From Stramenopiles sp. TOSAG23-6 (lineage: Eukaryota; Sar): a stretch of 12,809 nucleotides of DNA. The notes under the pieces are model-generated. The model ran no database searches and had not been told where the DNA came from. It was given only the letters and a program-made list of their open reading frames with translations. A program made the translations under genes and the position numbers. Where the stretch lies: the NCBI GenBank assembly GCA_900128565.1, contig LT636187.1, positions 1 through 12,809 of the forward strand, read 5' to 3'. This document shows, piece by piece, positions 1 to 7,920 of this stretch; the first letter of the stretch is position 1; every line of letters begins with the position of its first letter.

Positions 1-28
1 TAAAGTAGACTACTTTTTAAAACTCTTT

Positions 29-1121
29 TTATTTAAGTAATTGAGGCTTGAAAATACGAACTAAACTATAAATGATTGTAACAATTTTTTCATATGTCAT
101 AAACATAAATGCAGCAGTAAGTACAGTCTGCCAAAGTTTGGTTTCTATACCAGCATAAAGGCCTCTCAGTCCATGAGAACAAAAAATACGACGAAGCATT
201 TTAATAGTTGAGCGTCTATCTATTTTACTACAACATCTTTTAGCACGCCTTTGTGAAACATCAACGGATGAATTCATCTTTTCACATTTTTTTTCAGTGT
301 TTAGACTTTTCTCAATAGATTTACAATTTCTTCTTTGTAACCCAATTTTATTTTTAGATTGTCCAGTACCTTTATCAATACCCGCTTGATATCCAATATG
401 GATACGTAGCAATAGTTGCAACTAATTTTGCAATTGCCCCAGCAAAAAAGATTTTGTGTGCGCCAAGTGAGATGCCCTTTGAATATTGTTGATCAGCCGT
501 TGAAAGATACCATTTTAAACGTTCATATACCAAAAATTGAATGACAGGATTACAAACTAATATGAGAGATGGAATTGTGCCTGCCCATAAGGCAAAAACT
601 CCTTCTTCCTTAAGAATGTGAACCAAGCCATCTAGAAGATTTTTATACTTCTTTATATTGTTTTTCTTTGGTTGAAGAGTTTTTTTCTTCATTTCTTTTC
701 CAGTGAGTTTCATTCTAGTATTTACAACCCAAAGAGGTGTTGTTGCAAGCACATTCACTGAGCCTGCTATCGTAGCTACACCCATATTGATCAGCGGAGG
801 AAGGATTTTATCGTCAGATGAAGACAGCAGAGCTAATTTAAGACTTTCATACGTAAAAAAATATATGAAGTAGGATGTTGCTACTGTCACTTGAACCGCA
901 CCTAAGCCAGCGTAAAGCGATACTAATCCTTCTTTCTTGATGATGTTTATTAATAGCTCCCAAGTTCCTACACTTACATCTACGCTATCTTTCAGTGTTT
1001 TATCTGTAAAAAAAGCTTGCTGTCGTGTTCGAAGAGTATCAAGAGGGTAAAACAGAGTTATGGCAACAAGACTTCCCGTTGCCCCTGCAATTGCGTGTAT
1101 AATACCTTCAGCTTTTAGCAT
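29..1121 (-). CDS. Peroxisomal-type mitochondrial carrier family protein (PMP34/SLC25A17-like), two segments
   Basis: Mitochondrial-carrier-fold transporter, probably moving CoA, FAD/NAD or adenine nucleotides across the peroxisomal membrane, which is the known role of PMP34-type carriers. The start at 1121 gives MLKAEGIIHAIAGATGS. The first carrier repeat holds FYPLDTLRTRQQ (about residues 25-36), the second TTPLWVVNTRMKL, and the third begins ATYPY. The C-terminal segment has GLRGLYAGIETKLWQTVL followed by TAAFMFMTYEKI, which closely resembles the PMP34 C-terminus. The reading frame changes near 380. A GT-AG intron at 333-381 (49 nt) rejoins the halves exactly, giving 347 residues against about 307 in human PMP34. 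An indel near the short palindrome TATCCATATTGGATA is the alternative. The third-repeat motif and the 40-odd residues after it are poorly conserved, so that join is the weak part. The gene is divergent from the one at 1415. Confidence 0.85.
333..381 (-). other. Candidate 49-nt GT-AG intron, or frameshift, in the carrier gene
   Basis: On the minus strand the upstream frame ends YPYWISSGY-stop, while the downstream frame carries the rest of carrier repeat 3. Removing GTATTGATAA...GGGTTACAAAG (381 to 333) joins phase 2 to phase 2 with no stop. It has no CTAAC branch motif and does not resemble the introner-like family in this window. A small indel could equally explain the break: dropping the 8 bp TTGGATAT would also restore the frame. 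Confidence 0.45.
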
Positions 1122-1414
1122 TTGCTTATATAGAATTCAGTTCTGCTGATACATGATAATATTCTAGAAAAAGAAAAATTCTTTTTTCTCCGTCAATCTA
1201 AATCTCTCTTTCGATCTATTTTTTTTATCTGACCGATGGAATGTTACCCGGTACCAGGGTTGGAGAGAGAACTTTCTTTAAAAATTGCAAGAGACTACGT
1301 TTTTTACACACAGTTACTTTTACGACATCTTGAAAACGCTCTAAAATTCATTTTTATGTCGATGTTGACATGATCAAGACAGGTAGATTTCAATATTATA
1401 CAAAATAATATACG
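1122..1414. promoter_or_regulatory. Divergent intergenic region with a 16-bp motif shared with the prohibitin upstream region
   Basis: This 293-bp gap separates the carrier start (-) from the start at 1415 (+) and must hold both promoters. At 1239-1254 it carries GAATGTTACCCGGTAC, an exact copy of which lies at 4248-4263 upstream of prohibitin-2. It stands out as GC-rich in an AT-rich gap. No convincing TATA box was identified. Confidence 0.45.
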
Positions 1415-2932
1415 ATGCGGGCAAGAAGTTTGATACTAGACACTTTAGACGTAGAAAATTCTGCCACCACAACGAGTATCAAAGCTTCAGCTCTCCCCAT
1501 GAACACGACTACTCTTGAAGCATTGCCATCACCTGTCCAACGACGAGCTGAGTCCGTTTTAGTCCCACAACAGAGAATAATACCTGGTAATAATCCAAAC
1601 GGATCAATGGCAATATATGGTGTTGCTCAACCTCCAATATGGTCATCATCGTTCAAAAGTTTTGTAGAGTGTCCTCAACAGCCACCAAGTGTGCCGAATT
1701 TATCCAAAGACACGAAAAAAAACTTAAAGAATTTATCCAAAGACACGAAAAAAACCTTAAAGAAGGATACTAGTAATATTACATTAGATATAGATACACA
1801 CATTCATGATATTAATAATAATCCCCAAAATTCAAAAAGACAGTTTGAACTCACACCCCTAGCACAGTATATTGAAACGAATAAGTTTTGGGCTACTGGA
1901 TGTAAGTCTAAGTACTCACTTGATAAGTCTAGTTCAAATAAAAGGTTTCCTAAAACAATTGAAAGACCTAAAACGATTGAAAAACCTAAAACGATTGAAA
2001 GACCTAAAACGATTGAAAAACCTAAAACGATTGAAAGACCTAAACTGGTGGAACACCAAGATATCCTACAAGCAACCAAGTTAAGTCAAAGTCTTAGGTG
2101 GAAAGAACAACAAATGTATAAAGACAAATGGAAGAATAAAGAAGCATTGACTTTAGAATATGAAGAAGAAAAGAAAAGAGAAAAAGAAGTTCAGAATGTA
2201 AATTGTGAAGAAAAAAATCCAGAAGGAAACGTCGAGTTGAAGAAAGATAAAAATAAACAAATATTACATGAAGAAATATCAACTGCCGTAGCAAACGCTC
2301 TACAGCGAACGCAAATTAGATCTCGGAGATTATCAAAGAAACGAAAAAATAATAGAAATATGAAAAAAATCAAAATTGTAGAAGAAAAAGAACCAACTTT
2401 GACTGAAGCCATCTTTGCCAGTCAAGCTGCAGTGAAAGTTTCAATAAATGAATCAAATGTGGAAGTTTTCAAACAGCCATTAAATGTTGTCAGGATGAAT
2501 AGCGATAAAAAAAGCTCAGATAATAACCCTAATACCTCATTATACTCAGTACATCATGTAGGGTTAGGGCTAAGTCAGACAAATAGTTTTAATGCCCTAA
2601 ACAAAGTTGATGATGTTGAAGATTCTCATCCTGCTTTAGGGTTAGGGTCACAAGATCATTCCATTGATGGTATGACTCTTGCAGAATATGTTTATGTTGA
2701 TGAATATGTACGTTCACATTTCTTCATCCATTTATTTATTTTTTTTTGCATACGAAATTTTGTACCTAACGAATTTTACAGAAAAAAATATTTTTTCACA
2801 AAATTTAAAAGACGAGTAAAAGAAACTGTGACTGAACTTTCTCGACATGCTGATAAAAGGCAAGTTGTCCGGACGAGACAAGGTCCCCTTGTTCAAGCGA
2901 ATGGTGGAATTGGCTGGGTCGTCTCTCTATAG
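1415..2932 (+). CDS. Lys-rich repeat protein of unknown function, two exons
   Basis: Exons 1415-2707 and 2807-2932 give 472 residues. I do not recognise a family. The N-terminal part is Ser/Thr/Pro-rich. It is followed by a duplicated LSKDTKK[N/T]LK segment, five perfect PKTIE[R/K] hexapeptides plus a divergent sixth, and a charged, probably helical region around EYEEEKKREKEVQ. Two LGLG[S]Q motifs are encoded by telomere-like DNA. A basic cluster (RSRRLSKKRKNNRN) could be a nuclear localisation signal. The frame is open through the introner-like insertion, so an unspliced read adds 33 residues (VRSHFFIHLF...). Those residues come from the repeated element and are not expected in the mature protein. 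The canonical AG acceptors at 2781, 2811 and 2822 give an early stop; one at 2864 would give a different 25-residue tail. The exact C-terminus is therefore uncertain. Confidence 0.7.
   Translation: MRARSLILDTLDVENSATTTSIKASALPMNTTTLEALPSPVQRRAESVLVPQQRIIPGNNPNGSMAIYGVAQPPIWSSSFKSFVECPQQPPSVPNLSKDTKKNLKNLSKDTKKTLKKDTSNITLDIDTHIHDINNNPQNSKRQFELTPLAQYIETNKFWATGCKSKYSLDKSSSNKRFPKTIERPKTIEKPKTIERPKTIEKPKTIERPKLVEHQDILQATKLSQSLRWKEQQMYKDKWKNKEALTLEYEEEKKREKEVQNVNCEEKNPEGNVELKKDKNKQILHEEISTAVANALQRTQIRSRRLSKKRKNNRNMKKIKIVEEKEPTLTEAIFASQAAVKVSINESNVEVFKQPLNVVRMNSDKKSSDNNPNTSLYSVHHVGLGLSQTNSFNALNKVDDVEDSHPALGLGSQDHSIDGMTLAEYVYVDEYVRSHFFIHLFIFFCIRNFVPNEFYRKKYFFTKFKRRVKETVTELSRHADKRQVVRTRQGPLVQANGGIGWVVSL
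1696..1761 (+). repeat. 33-bp tandem duplication inside the Lys-rich repeat protein
   Basis: Units at 1696-1728 and 1729-1761 differ at one position and encode NLSKDTKKNLK then NLSKDTKKTLK. The unit is a multiple of three, so the frame is kept. The near identity indicates a recent duplication. Confidence 0.85.
1949..2046 (+). repeat. 18-bp coding minisatellite (PKTIE[R/K])
   Basis: Five consecutive 18-bp units of CCTAAAACGATTGAAARA start at 1949, 1967, 1985, 2003 and 2021. A diverged sixth (PKLVEH) starts at 2039. They alternate between PKTIER and PKTIEK, which suggests expansion by a 36-bp two-unit block. Confidence 0.9.
2525..2648 (+). repeat. Telomere-like TTAGGG/CCCTAA motifs inside a coding region
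   Basis: AACCCTAA lies at 2525-2532, TAGGGTTAGGGCTAA at 2559-2573 and TTTAGGGTTAGGGT at 2635-2648. The last two encode VGLGLSQ and ALGLGSQ. All are too short for a telomere. They may be interstitial telomeric repeats captured during repair, or chance. Confidence 0.5.
2708..2806 (+). mobile_element. Introner-like element A (99 bp)
   Basis: Starts AT|GTACGTTCAC, followed by a T-tract, ATACGAAATTTTGTACC, CTAAC (2766-2770) and AATATTTTTTCACA. Removing 2708-2806 joins GAA TAT to AAA AGA CGA in frame. The 3' end is TT, exactly 16 nt after AATA (2787-2790). The length is divisible by three and it contains no in-frame stop. Confidence 0.7.
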
Positions 2933-3186
2933 TTTTATATAGAGTTTCTATGAATTTCAAAAGGTATATTAATAAATTGATACAATGGTCGAGTAGTCTA
3001 GAGATATATAAGAAGATATATAAGAAATAGTGATAAATTGATACATATAATTGTACATATAAACAATAACACATATAAACAATAAACAGAAATAATTGGT
3101 AGATGTTTTAGTATCTATATTATTCATAGTACACACATTTTATATACATAGAAAACTAAAAGATTTAAATCTAGATATTTTCTTAA
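2933..3186. other. Convergent intergenic region
   Basis: A 254-bp AT-rich gap lies between the 3' ends of the Lys-rich repeat protein gene (+) and prohibitin-2 (-), so it should hold both polyadenylation regions. ACATATAAACAATA occurs twice at about 3055-3084. I see no gene or structured RNA here. Confidence 0.5.
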
Positions 3187-4110
3187 TTAACCTGACCATG
3201 AACCGCTAGAATTTCCGTTAGTTGAAGAAGTTGAGGATTCAATCAAATCCATTAACAAAGAATCGGCACTGAGAAAGAGGCGGTTTCCTCCACGTGCAAC
3301 AGCCTGAGAAATTTCTTTTGCAGCTTCAATTTTACGAAGTTCGAGAAAAGCTGGGTTACCCTTGATGGCGTCACCAATGAGCTCAGCAGAAATAGCGTCT
3401 CCTTGAGCTTTGATGATAGCAGCTTTTTTATCTTGTAATGCTTTTGTTACAACATAAGATGCACGTTGAGCTTCCTGTTGAGCAACCTGCTTAGCCTCTA
3501 CAGCGGCTGTAAATTCTCTACCAAAAGCAAGATCAATAATAGAAACATCTTCTACTTCAATAAAAAAATCAGTTGCTCGAGAGGTGAGTTCTCTCTTGAT
3601 CTCTGCTGACACACTGTCACGTTTAGTCAATAATTCTGTGGCATTAAATCTAGCAACAACAGACTTTAAGACTTCGTTTACAATAGAAGGCAATACTTTC
3701 TCGTCGTAGTTGTAACCAAGCTGGCGATACATTTCTGCAAGAGTGTCTTTGTTTGGTTTGTGGAGAATACGGAGGTTGATGTTAACCATCTGTAAATCCT
3801 GAGAACCAGTCAAGGAGTGACTTGTGTGTGGACGAGTACGAATATCATAAATATATGGGCGCTCAAGCCAGGGAATAACAAAATGAATTCCTTCTTTCTT
3901 TACACCTGGCTGCATACCAGTGAGACGACTGTAAACGACAGCTCTGTGACCACCGTCTACGGTGAATACTGAATTATACGCGAGGCCAGCTAATGCGCCA
4001 GCACCAGCTACAGCTTTTGCTGCCATTATAATTCGGCTACCACCACCGCCTCCTCCAGCGTTCATCTTTGAAGACATATTCTCCATACCTGCCTTGAATT
4101 TATCAGCCAT
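3187..4110 (-). CDS. PHB2: Prohibitin-2 (mitochondrial inner-membrane SPFH scaffold)
   Basis: Prohibitin-2 forms ring complexes with prohibitin-1 in the mitochondrial inner membrane, chaperoning newly made respiratory subunits and restraining the m-AAA protease. The protein of 307 residues starts MADKFKAGMENMSS at 4110; family members are usually near 300. An upstream open stretch lacks an ATG, so this start is preferred. A Gly-rich stretch precedes a hydrophobic N-terminal anchor (AAKAVAGAGALAGLAYNSVF, about 30-49). The SPFH/PHB domain follows, with FTVDGGHRAVVYSR, GIHFVIPWLERPYIYDIRTR, LTGSQDLQMVNINLRIL and the signature VLPSIVNEVLKSVVARFNA. An Ala/Gln-rich coiled coil then contains EAKQVAQQEAQRASYVV. 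It is uninterrupted by the introner-like family. Its upstream region shares a 16-bp motif with the carrier gene. Confidence 0.97.
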   Translation of the reverse strand: MADKFKAGMENMSSKMNAGGGGGGSRIIMAAKAVAGAGALAGLAYNSVFTVDGGHRAVVYSRLTGMQPGVKKEGIHFVIPWLERPYIYDIRTRPHTSHSLTGSQDLQMVNINLRILHKPNKDTLAEMYRQLGYNYDEKVLPSIVNEVLKSVVARFNATELLTKRDSVSAEIKRELTSRATDFFIEVEDVSIIDLAFGREFTAAVEAKQVAQQEAQRASYVVTKALQDKKAAIIKAQGDAISAELIGDAIKGNPAFLELRKIEAAKEISQAVARGGNRLFLSADSLLMDLIESSTSSTNGNSSGSWSG

Positions 4111-4364
4111 CTTATAATCGATTTGGTAAAAATTTGTCAAATCACTCGCACAGAAGTGTACGTAGAAAAACACAAAGAAGCAACACAAGCACGCGCACAA
4201 ACTGAATACTCGACAATATTATTACGTACCCGGTTCCGGTTACCATTGAATGTTACCCGGTACACTTTTTTTTCTCGAGATTATTAAATACAAAAATAAA
4301 CATTGAAAATGATATTAAGGATGAAATGCTTTATTTCAATTCAGTTTGGGTTCAACAAAAGTCC
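4111..4364. promoter_or_regulatory. Upstream region of prohibitin-2 with GAATGTTACCCGGTAC motif
   Basis: This region contains an exact 16-bp match (4248-4263) to the motif at 1239-1254, plus a related GTACCCGG at 4226-4233. The copy starts 138 bp above the prohibitin ATG. The other copy starts 118 bp above the carrier ATG, in the same orientation relative to its minus-strand gene. The right part must also hold the 3' untranslated region of the J-protein gene. Confidence 0.5.
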
Positions 4365-5783
4365 TTAAACTTTTCCTTCCTCCATATTTCGTGCACCCGT
4401 GTCATTATTTTCTGTGGGAACATCATTTGTATCAGAGCCGACTGCTAAGCATATAATGCACGATGAGCAGCAACATAGTAGTCCTAAAGGTATAGTAAAA
4501 GGTAAGATGACTTCCCAAATACTAATATTTGAACCATCCAAACGAATACATAATAATACAGTAGTAACAAGCATAAGAGTACATACAATTGTATCACATA
4601 TAATAGTACCTTTAGAATCTTCTCCTATTTGTTCATTTTTGCTTGTGTGATCACTACCAACATCTACACCAGAGCCTCTGTCAGCAATATTTTGTTTCAT
4701 TCTAGTCTTGACTAAAAACCGACGCCACAGAAAAGATAAATATTTGAAGGCAAATAAAATCCAGAGTGGGATAAAAACAGATGACCAAGGTTTTCCACTT
4801 GCCTTACGATCGTCTAACTTATCACATAAAAGGAAAACAAAACAAATTCTACAAACGCTTGGGACGATTTCAAACAAAACGAAACAATGAAAGTTTCGCG
4901 TTCGGAAAATATTTTGTCTATCCGCTGCTTTGATTGCTGCAAAAACCGAATATTTTTCAGCCACATACATTAATTTTGTCATTGATAAAATTTCCCACAA
5001 AACCCAAGGTATGAGTACACTATACCAGGACCAAGAGACTACGTGATCTAATTTCAAGACAACATTAATTTGTACACTAATAAACAAAAGAAGGCTTAAG
5101 TTAAATATAAAGACTTCAAATCTATGACGTTTTTCTTCAGGCAAAGATAAGCCAGCAACAGCTGCTGAAGACGTTTTACCACATATACTATGAATGCAAC
5201 AACCACCACAAAACAAAGCAACCGCATCCACAACCCATAAAGGAATAAACGTTATTGACCACTTCCAGTGAATGCTTTTCTCCACTCTCAAAATGAAAAA
5301 CAATGGTACCGAGCACAAGAAAGCAATGATAAAAATGAGTACTAAAAATATAAATATACGCTGCTTCGAAGAAGTCTGATGAAACATAGCAGCTAGCACT
5401 TCTGGACTAACGTTCTGCATTCCTTGTTCCATTACCTTAACTCCGTCTTCGCCAAGTTGGTCGTATACTTTTCGCTTTCTTTCATCTTTGAGAATATTGT
5501 AAGCACTGCTAATCAACTGAAACTCACTAGTCTTACTTGCATCACCGGGAAACTTATCGGGGTGACACTTACGAGCTTTTTTATGATATGCTTTTTTGAT
5601 TTCAGTGAATGATGCAGACTTTTTAACACCCAGAATATCATAAAGCGTCAACTTCGTATTAGCTGCGTCTGCCGATGCTTTCACTGGCTGACGCGATTCT
5701 GCAGTTGTGTTATACGACTGGTGCTTATTATCGTCATCATTTTCTGTAGCACCTGCAACTGGTTTTGCCCCCAGAAGAGGCAT
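4365..5783 (-). CDS. J-domain (DnaJ/Hsp40) protein fused to a multi-pass TMEM185-like membrane domain
   Basis: A membrane-anchored co-chaperone of 472 residues starting MPLLGAKPVAGATEN. The J-domain spans about residues 46-110, with the essential HPD at 74-76 (RKCHPDKFPG), helix IV ERKRKVYDQLGEDG and an intact helix II/III pair, so it should stimulate an Hsp70. From about residue 142 there are roughly ten hydrophobic segments with repeated W-S/I-P-L-W blocks (WSITFIPLWVVDAV, WSWYSVLIPWVLWEI, PWSSVFIPLWILFAF, IWEVILPFTIPLGL). These recall the TMEM185/FAM11 family. The J-domain precedes the first membrane segment with no signal peptide, so it probably faces the cytosol from an endomembrane; this is inference. 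No Gly/Phe or zinc-finger region is present. It contains no introner-like element. Divergent from the secreted-protein gene at 6071. Confidence 0.88.
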   Translation of the reverse strand: MPLLGAKPVAGATENDDDNKHQSYNTTAESRQPVKASADAANTKLTLYDILGVKKSASFTEIKKAYHKKARKCHPDKFPGDASKTSEFQLISSAYNILKDERKRKVYDQLGEDGVKVMEQGMQNVSPEVLAAMFHQTSSKQRIFIFLVLIFIIAFLCSVPLFFILRVEKSIHWKWSITFIPLWVVDAVALFCGGCCIHSICGKTSSAAVAGLSLPEEKRHRFEVFIFNLSLLLFISVQINVVLKLDHVVSWSWYSVLIPWVLWEILSMTKLMYVAEKYSVFAAIKAADRQNIFRTRNFHCFVLFEIVPSVCRICFVFLLCDKLDDRKASGKPWSSVFIPLWILFAFKYLSFLWRRFLVKTRMKQNIADRGSGVDVGSDHTSKNEQIGEDSKGTIICDTIVCTLMLVTTVLLCIRLDGSNISIWEVILPFTIPLGLLCCCSSCIICLAVGSDTNDVPTENNDTGARNMEEGKV

Positions 5784-6070
5784 TCCTTGGTCAGAGTTTG
5801 AATCACTAATTTTTCTGAAATATACAACGAGCAGCAGAAATATATTGCGATTTATATTCTGGAATTCGAATTAGCAGTATGGAGAGAGACGACGAGATCG
5901 ACGACTTCGACAAAATTCTTTTAATTCTTTTTTTTTTGTTTTTCGTTTTCTACTGACTGCGCAAAACTGCTTTGCTTTGCTAAAATTGAAATTGAATTTG
6001 AAAATTTGAAATTTGAAATTTGAATTTTTTTGAAATAAAAACAAAAAAACAACTCGTCATAAAACTCGGA
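5784..6070. promoter_or_regulatory. Divergent promoter region with AAATTTG repeats
   Basis: A 287-bp gap lies between the J-protein start (-) and the secreted-protein start (+). GAAATTTGAAATTTGAA-type runs occupy about 5985-6035, immediately upstream of the rightward gene. They are low-complexity and may act as a nucleosome-depleted promoter stretch. No shared GC-rich motif is present. Confidence 0.35.
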
Positions 6071-7680
6071 ATGATATATTTACTTTTATTTCTTTACTTT
6101 GCACAGTGTTGTCAATGTATTTTTGCCGCACCTTTAATTCATAATAATGATGAACTCTTATCTATGGTAGCAGAAAAAGACGCAGTCCTTAGACAAACTT
6201 TACAAGTGGCAGAACATTCTATTATGAGTAAACTAGAAAAGGCAACAACAAAACTAGCAACACATTTGAAGCATAAAAGTAACCCTGATATAATTAAAAT
6301 GTTGAATGAAACTATAGAGTTTCTACAGAAAAAACAAAAGAAGAAACTGATAGAGTGGAAGGCAATGCATCTTAATAGAACAATACCAAAAAAACTAAGG
6401 GCAAATGCAAATGTTTTATCTCAAATTAGAAAAAATCAAAAGAAAAGAAAACAAAAACGTGAAACACTACAAGCACAGCAAGCAAACAACGTTCCATTGA
6501 AAATAACAAAACAACAAAAGAACAGAGAGACAAACCATTCCCATGACTCACATGATAAACAAATGGTCGAAAGTCTAAAAGAATTTAATTCTGAATATCC
6601 TGAAGATCCTGAAGATCCGTGTAATAGCAGTAACATACGCCGACTTTGTTTGAATAAGTCGAATGAGTCAAAACATAACAAAAAAAACGAAAAAAACGAA
6701 AAAAACAAAAAAATCAAAAAAAACAAAAAAAACGAAAAAATGAGTACAGCAGAGAAAGTGGCAACAAATCTACTCAATGAAATTAACTCAGGATATGTAA
6801 ATTTTATTTTTTTCAATTTCGAATTTATTTTTTTTCGTACGAAATTTTGTATCTAACAAATTTTAATTTTTTTTTTAAATATTTTTCCAAAACTCATGTA
6901 AATTTTGCGTCTTGGGATTCTGATTTGTTAGATTCTTTAATATTTTCATTGCCTTCATATGAAAATAATCAAAATCCTATTTTAACAGAAGCATTAATTC
7001 GCCTGCAACAAATGATACGAATCGGTCATGGTGATTTTTCATTTTGGGATAAAGAGACAGTGGCTGCATTAAAATATTTCATCAGAAATTCGCAAAAAAA
7101 AAATGCAAAATCATCAAAAGTATCAAATTATTATGATGTGAATAGTACGGAAGACAATGTACTAACGAAATCTCCTAAATTTAGAAATCGATTTAGAATA
7201 CCATTCATTCCAGATACATTTAGGATAAATTCAATACATTCAATACATTCTACAATGGTCCCGGGAACAACAACTTTTATAGATAAGCCCAATAAGAAAA
7301 AAAAAAAAACACGAAATATACGAAATACACATAGGATCAATTCTACAATGAGAACAGAAAATTCAGTAGATCCACCCAGGAAGAAGAATAGAAAAAAGAA
7401 GCTGCATAAGAAGCCAATTATGAAAATTGCGAAAATGATAGATACAGAAAAAAAAACAAATTCGGCAAATTCGTCCATTATTTCGGCCATTTCGGAAGCA
7501 CTGAATGAAGCGTATGAAGCACAAGCTGACTTTATAGATGCTACAAAAATAATGGAAAATTCTGAGGGCAATAATGATGAAGGCTTTGAAGACGCATATG
7601 AAGACGCACATGACGCAGCAGCTGACTTTTTAGTTGCTGAAGAAGAAGTAAAACTTCTTTTTGAAGAAATGAAGAAATAA
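6071..7680 (+). CDS. Secreted Lys/Asn-rich protein of unknown function, two exons
   Basis: Exons 6071-6796 and 6898-7680 give 502 residues. The start at 6071 is the first in-frame ATG and gives a clear signal peptide (MIYLLLFLYFAQ...CIFAAPL, cleavage near residue 20), so the protein enters the secretory pathway. A helical region follows, then a very basic stretch (RKNQKKRKQKRE) and an Asn/Lys repeat (KNEKNEKNKKIKKN). Across the exon junction sits GYVNFASWDSDLLDSLIFSL, and about 30 residues later a related copy GHGDFSFWDKETVAALKYFI. The C-terminus turns acidic, with a second internal duplication (EAYEAQADF and DAYEDAHDAAADF). I recognise no family. The bipolar basic/acidic composition would suit an extracellular matrix, cell-covering or secretory-granule protein, but that is speculation. 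The introner-like insertion separates the two frames, and only precise removal restores the protein. Confidence 0.75.
6797..6897 (+). mobile_element. Introner-like element B (101 bp) bounded by an 11-bp direct repeat
   Basis: The insert is bounded by ATGTAAATTTT at 6795-6805 and 6896-6906. It contains CGTACGAAATTTTGTATC, CTAAC (6853-6857) and AATATTTTTCC. Removing one repeat copy plus the insert gives GGA TAT GTA AAT TTT GCG (GYVNFA), moving from the upstream to the downstream frame. The 3' end is AT, 16 nt after AATA (6878-6881). The next AG downstream (6930-6931) would give an immediate stop. Confidence 0.8.
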
Positions 7681-7920
7681 AAGTATCAAAAGTATGTTTG
7701 TAAAAATAAAAAAAATTTATCTTTGGAGTATGTCCTTTCTCCAAGAAAAACTGTAAAAAAAATCGCGCAAACCTGCTTTTTTTCTTAATTTTCAAATTGA
7801 AATGGAGGTCGAGGTCGAGGTCAAAGTTTCTTCTGTGTGTCACAACAGCGACTACGAACACCTGTTCTGAACAACAAGGTTCTGAACAACAATATACAGA
7901 ACAACAAGACGGTAATAAGT
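7681..7920 (+). other. 5' leader/intergenic region of the BTB gene with short repeats and a possible uORF
   Basis: Contains GAGGTC three times (about 7805-7822) and GTTCTGAACAACAA twice (about 7863-7892), followed by a related CAGAACAACAA. An out-of-frame ATG at 7802 opens a 22-codon frame (MEVEVEVKVSS...) ending at 7870. If transcribed it would be an upstream ORF; no evidence favours translation. Confidence 0.35.

Noticed and set aside
2741-2806. Residues translated through element A as part of a 505-residue protein
   Set aside because: The segment IRNFVPNEFYRKKYFF is the translation of the repeated element. The same peptide style appears at other copies (IRNFVPNKK, FFRTKFCI), so it is intron sequence, not protein.
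4111-4200. N-terminal extension of prohibitin-2 beginning at 4200
   Set aside because: It begins with TTG and reads MCACLCCFFVFF-like sequence through the upstream region. The ATG at 4110 matches the expected family length.
6020-6070. Start of the secreted protein at 6020
   Set aside because: The codon is TTG. The ATG at 6071 directly begins a good signal peptide.
6436-7611. Minus-strand open frames opposite the secreted Lys-rich protein
   Set aside because: Phe/Leu-rich shadows of Lys/Asn-rich coding sequence on the other strand.
7837-7920. Longer BTB protein starting at 7837
   Set aside because: The codon there is GTG, not ATG. The first in-frame ATG is 7921.
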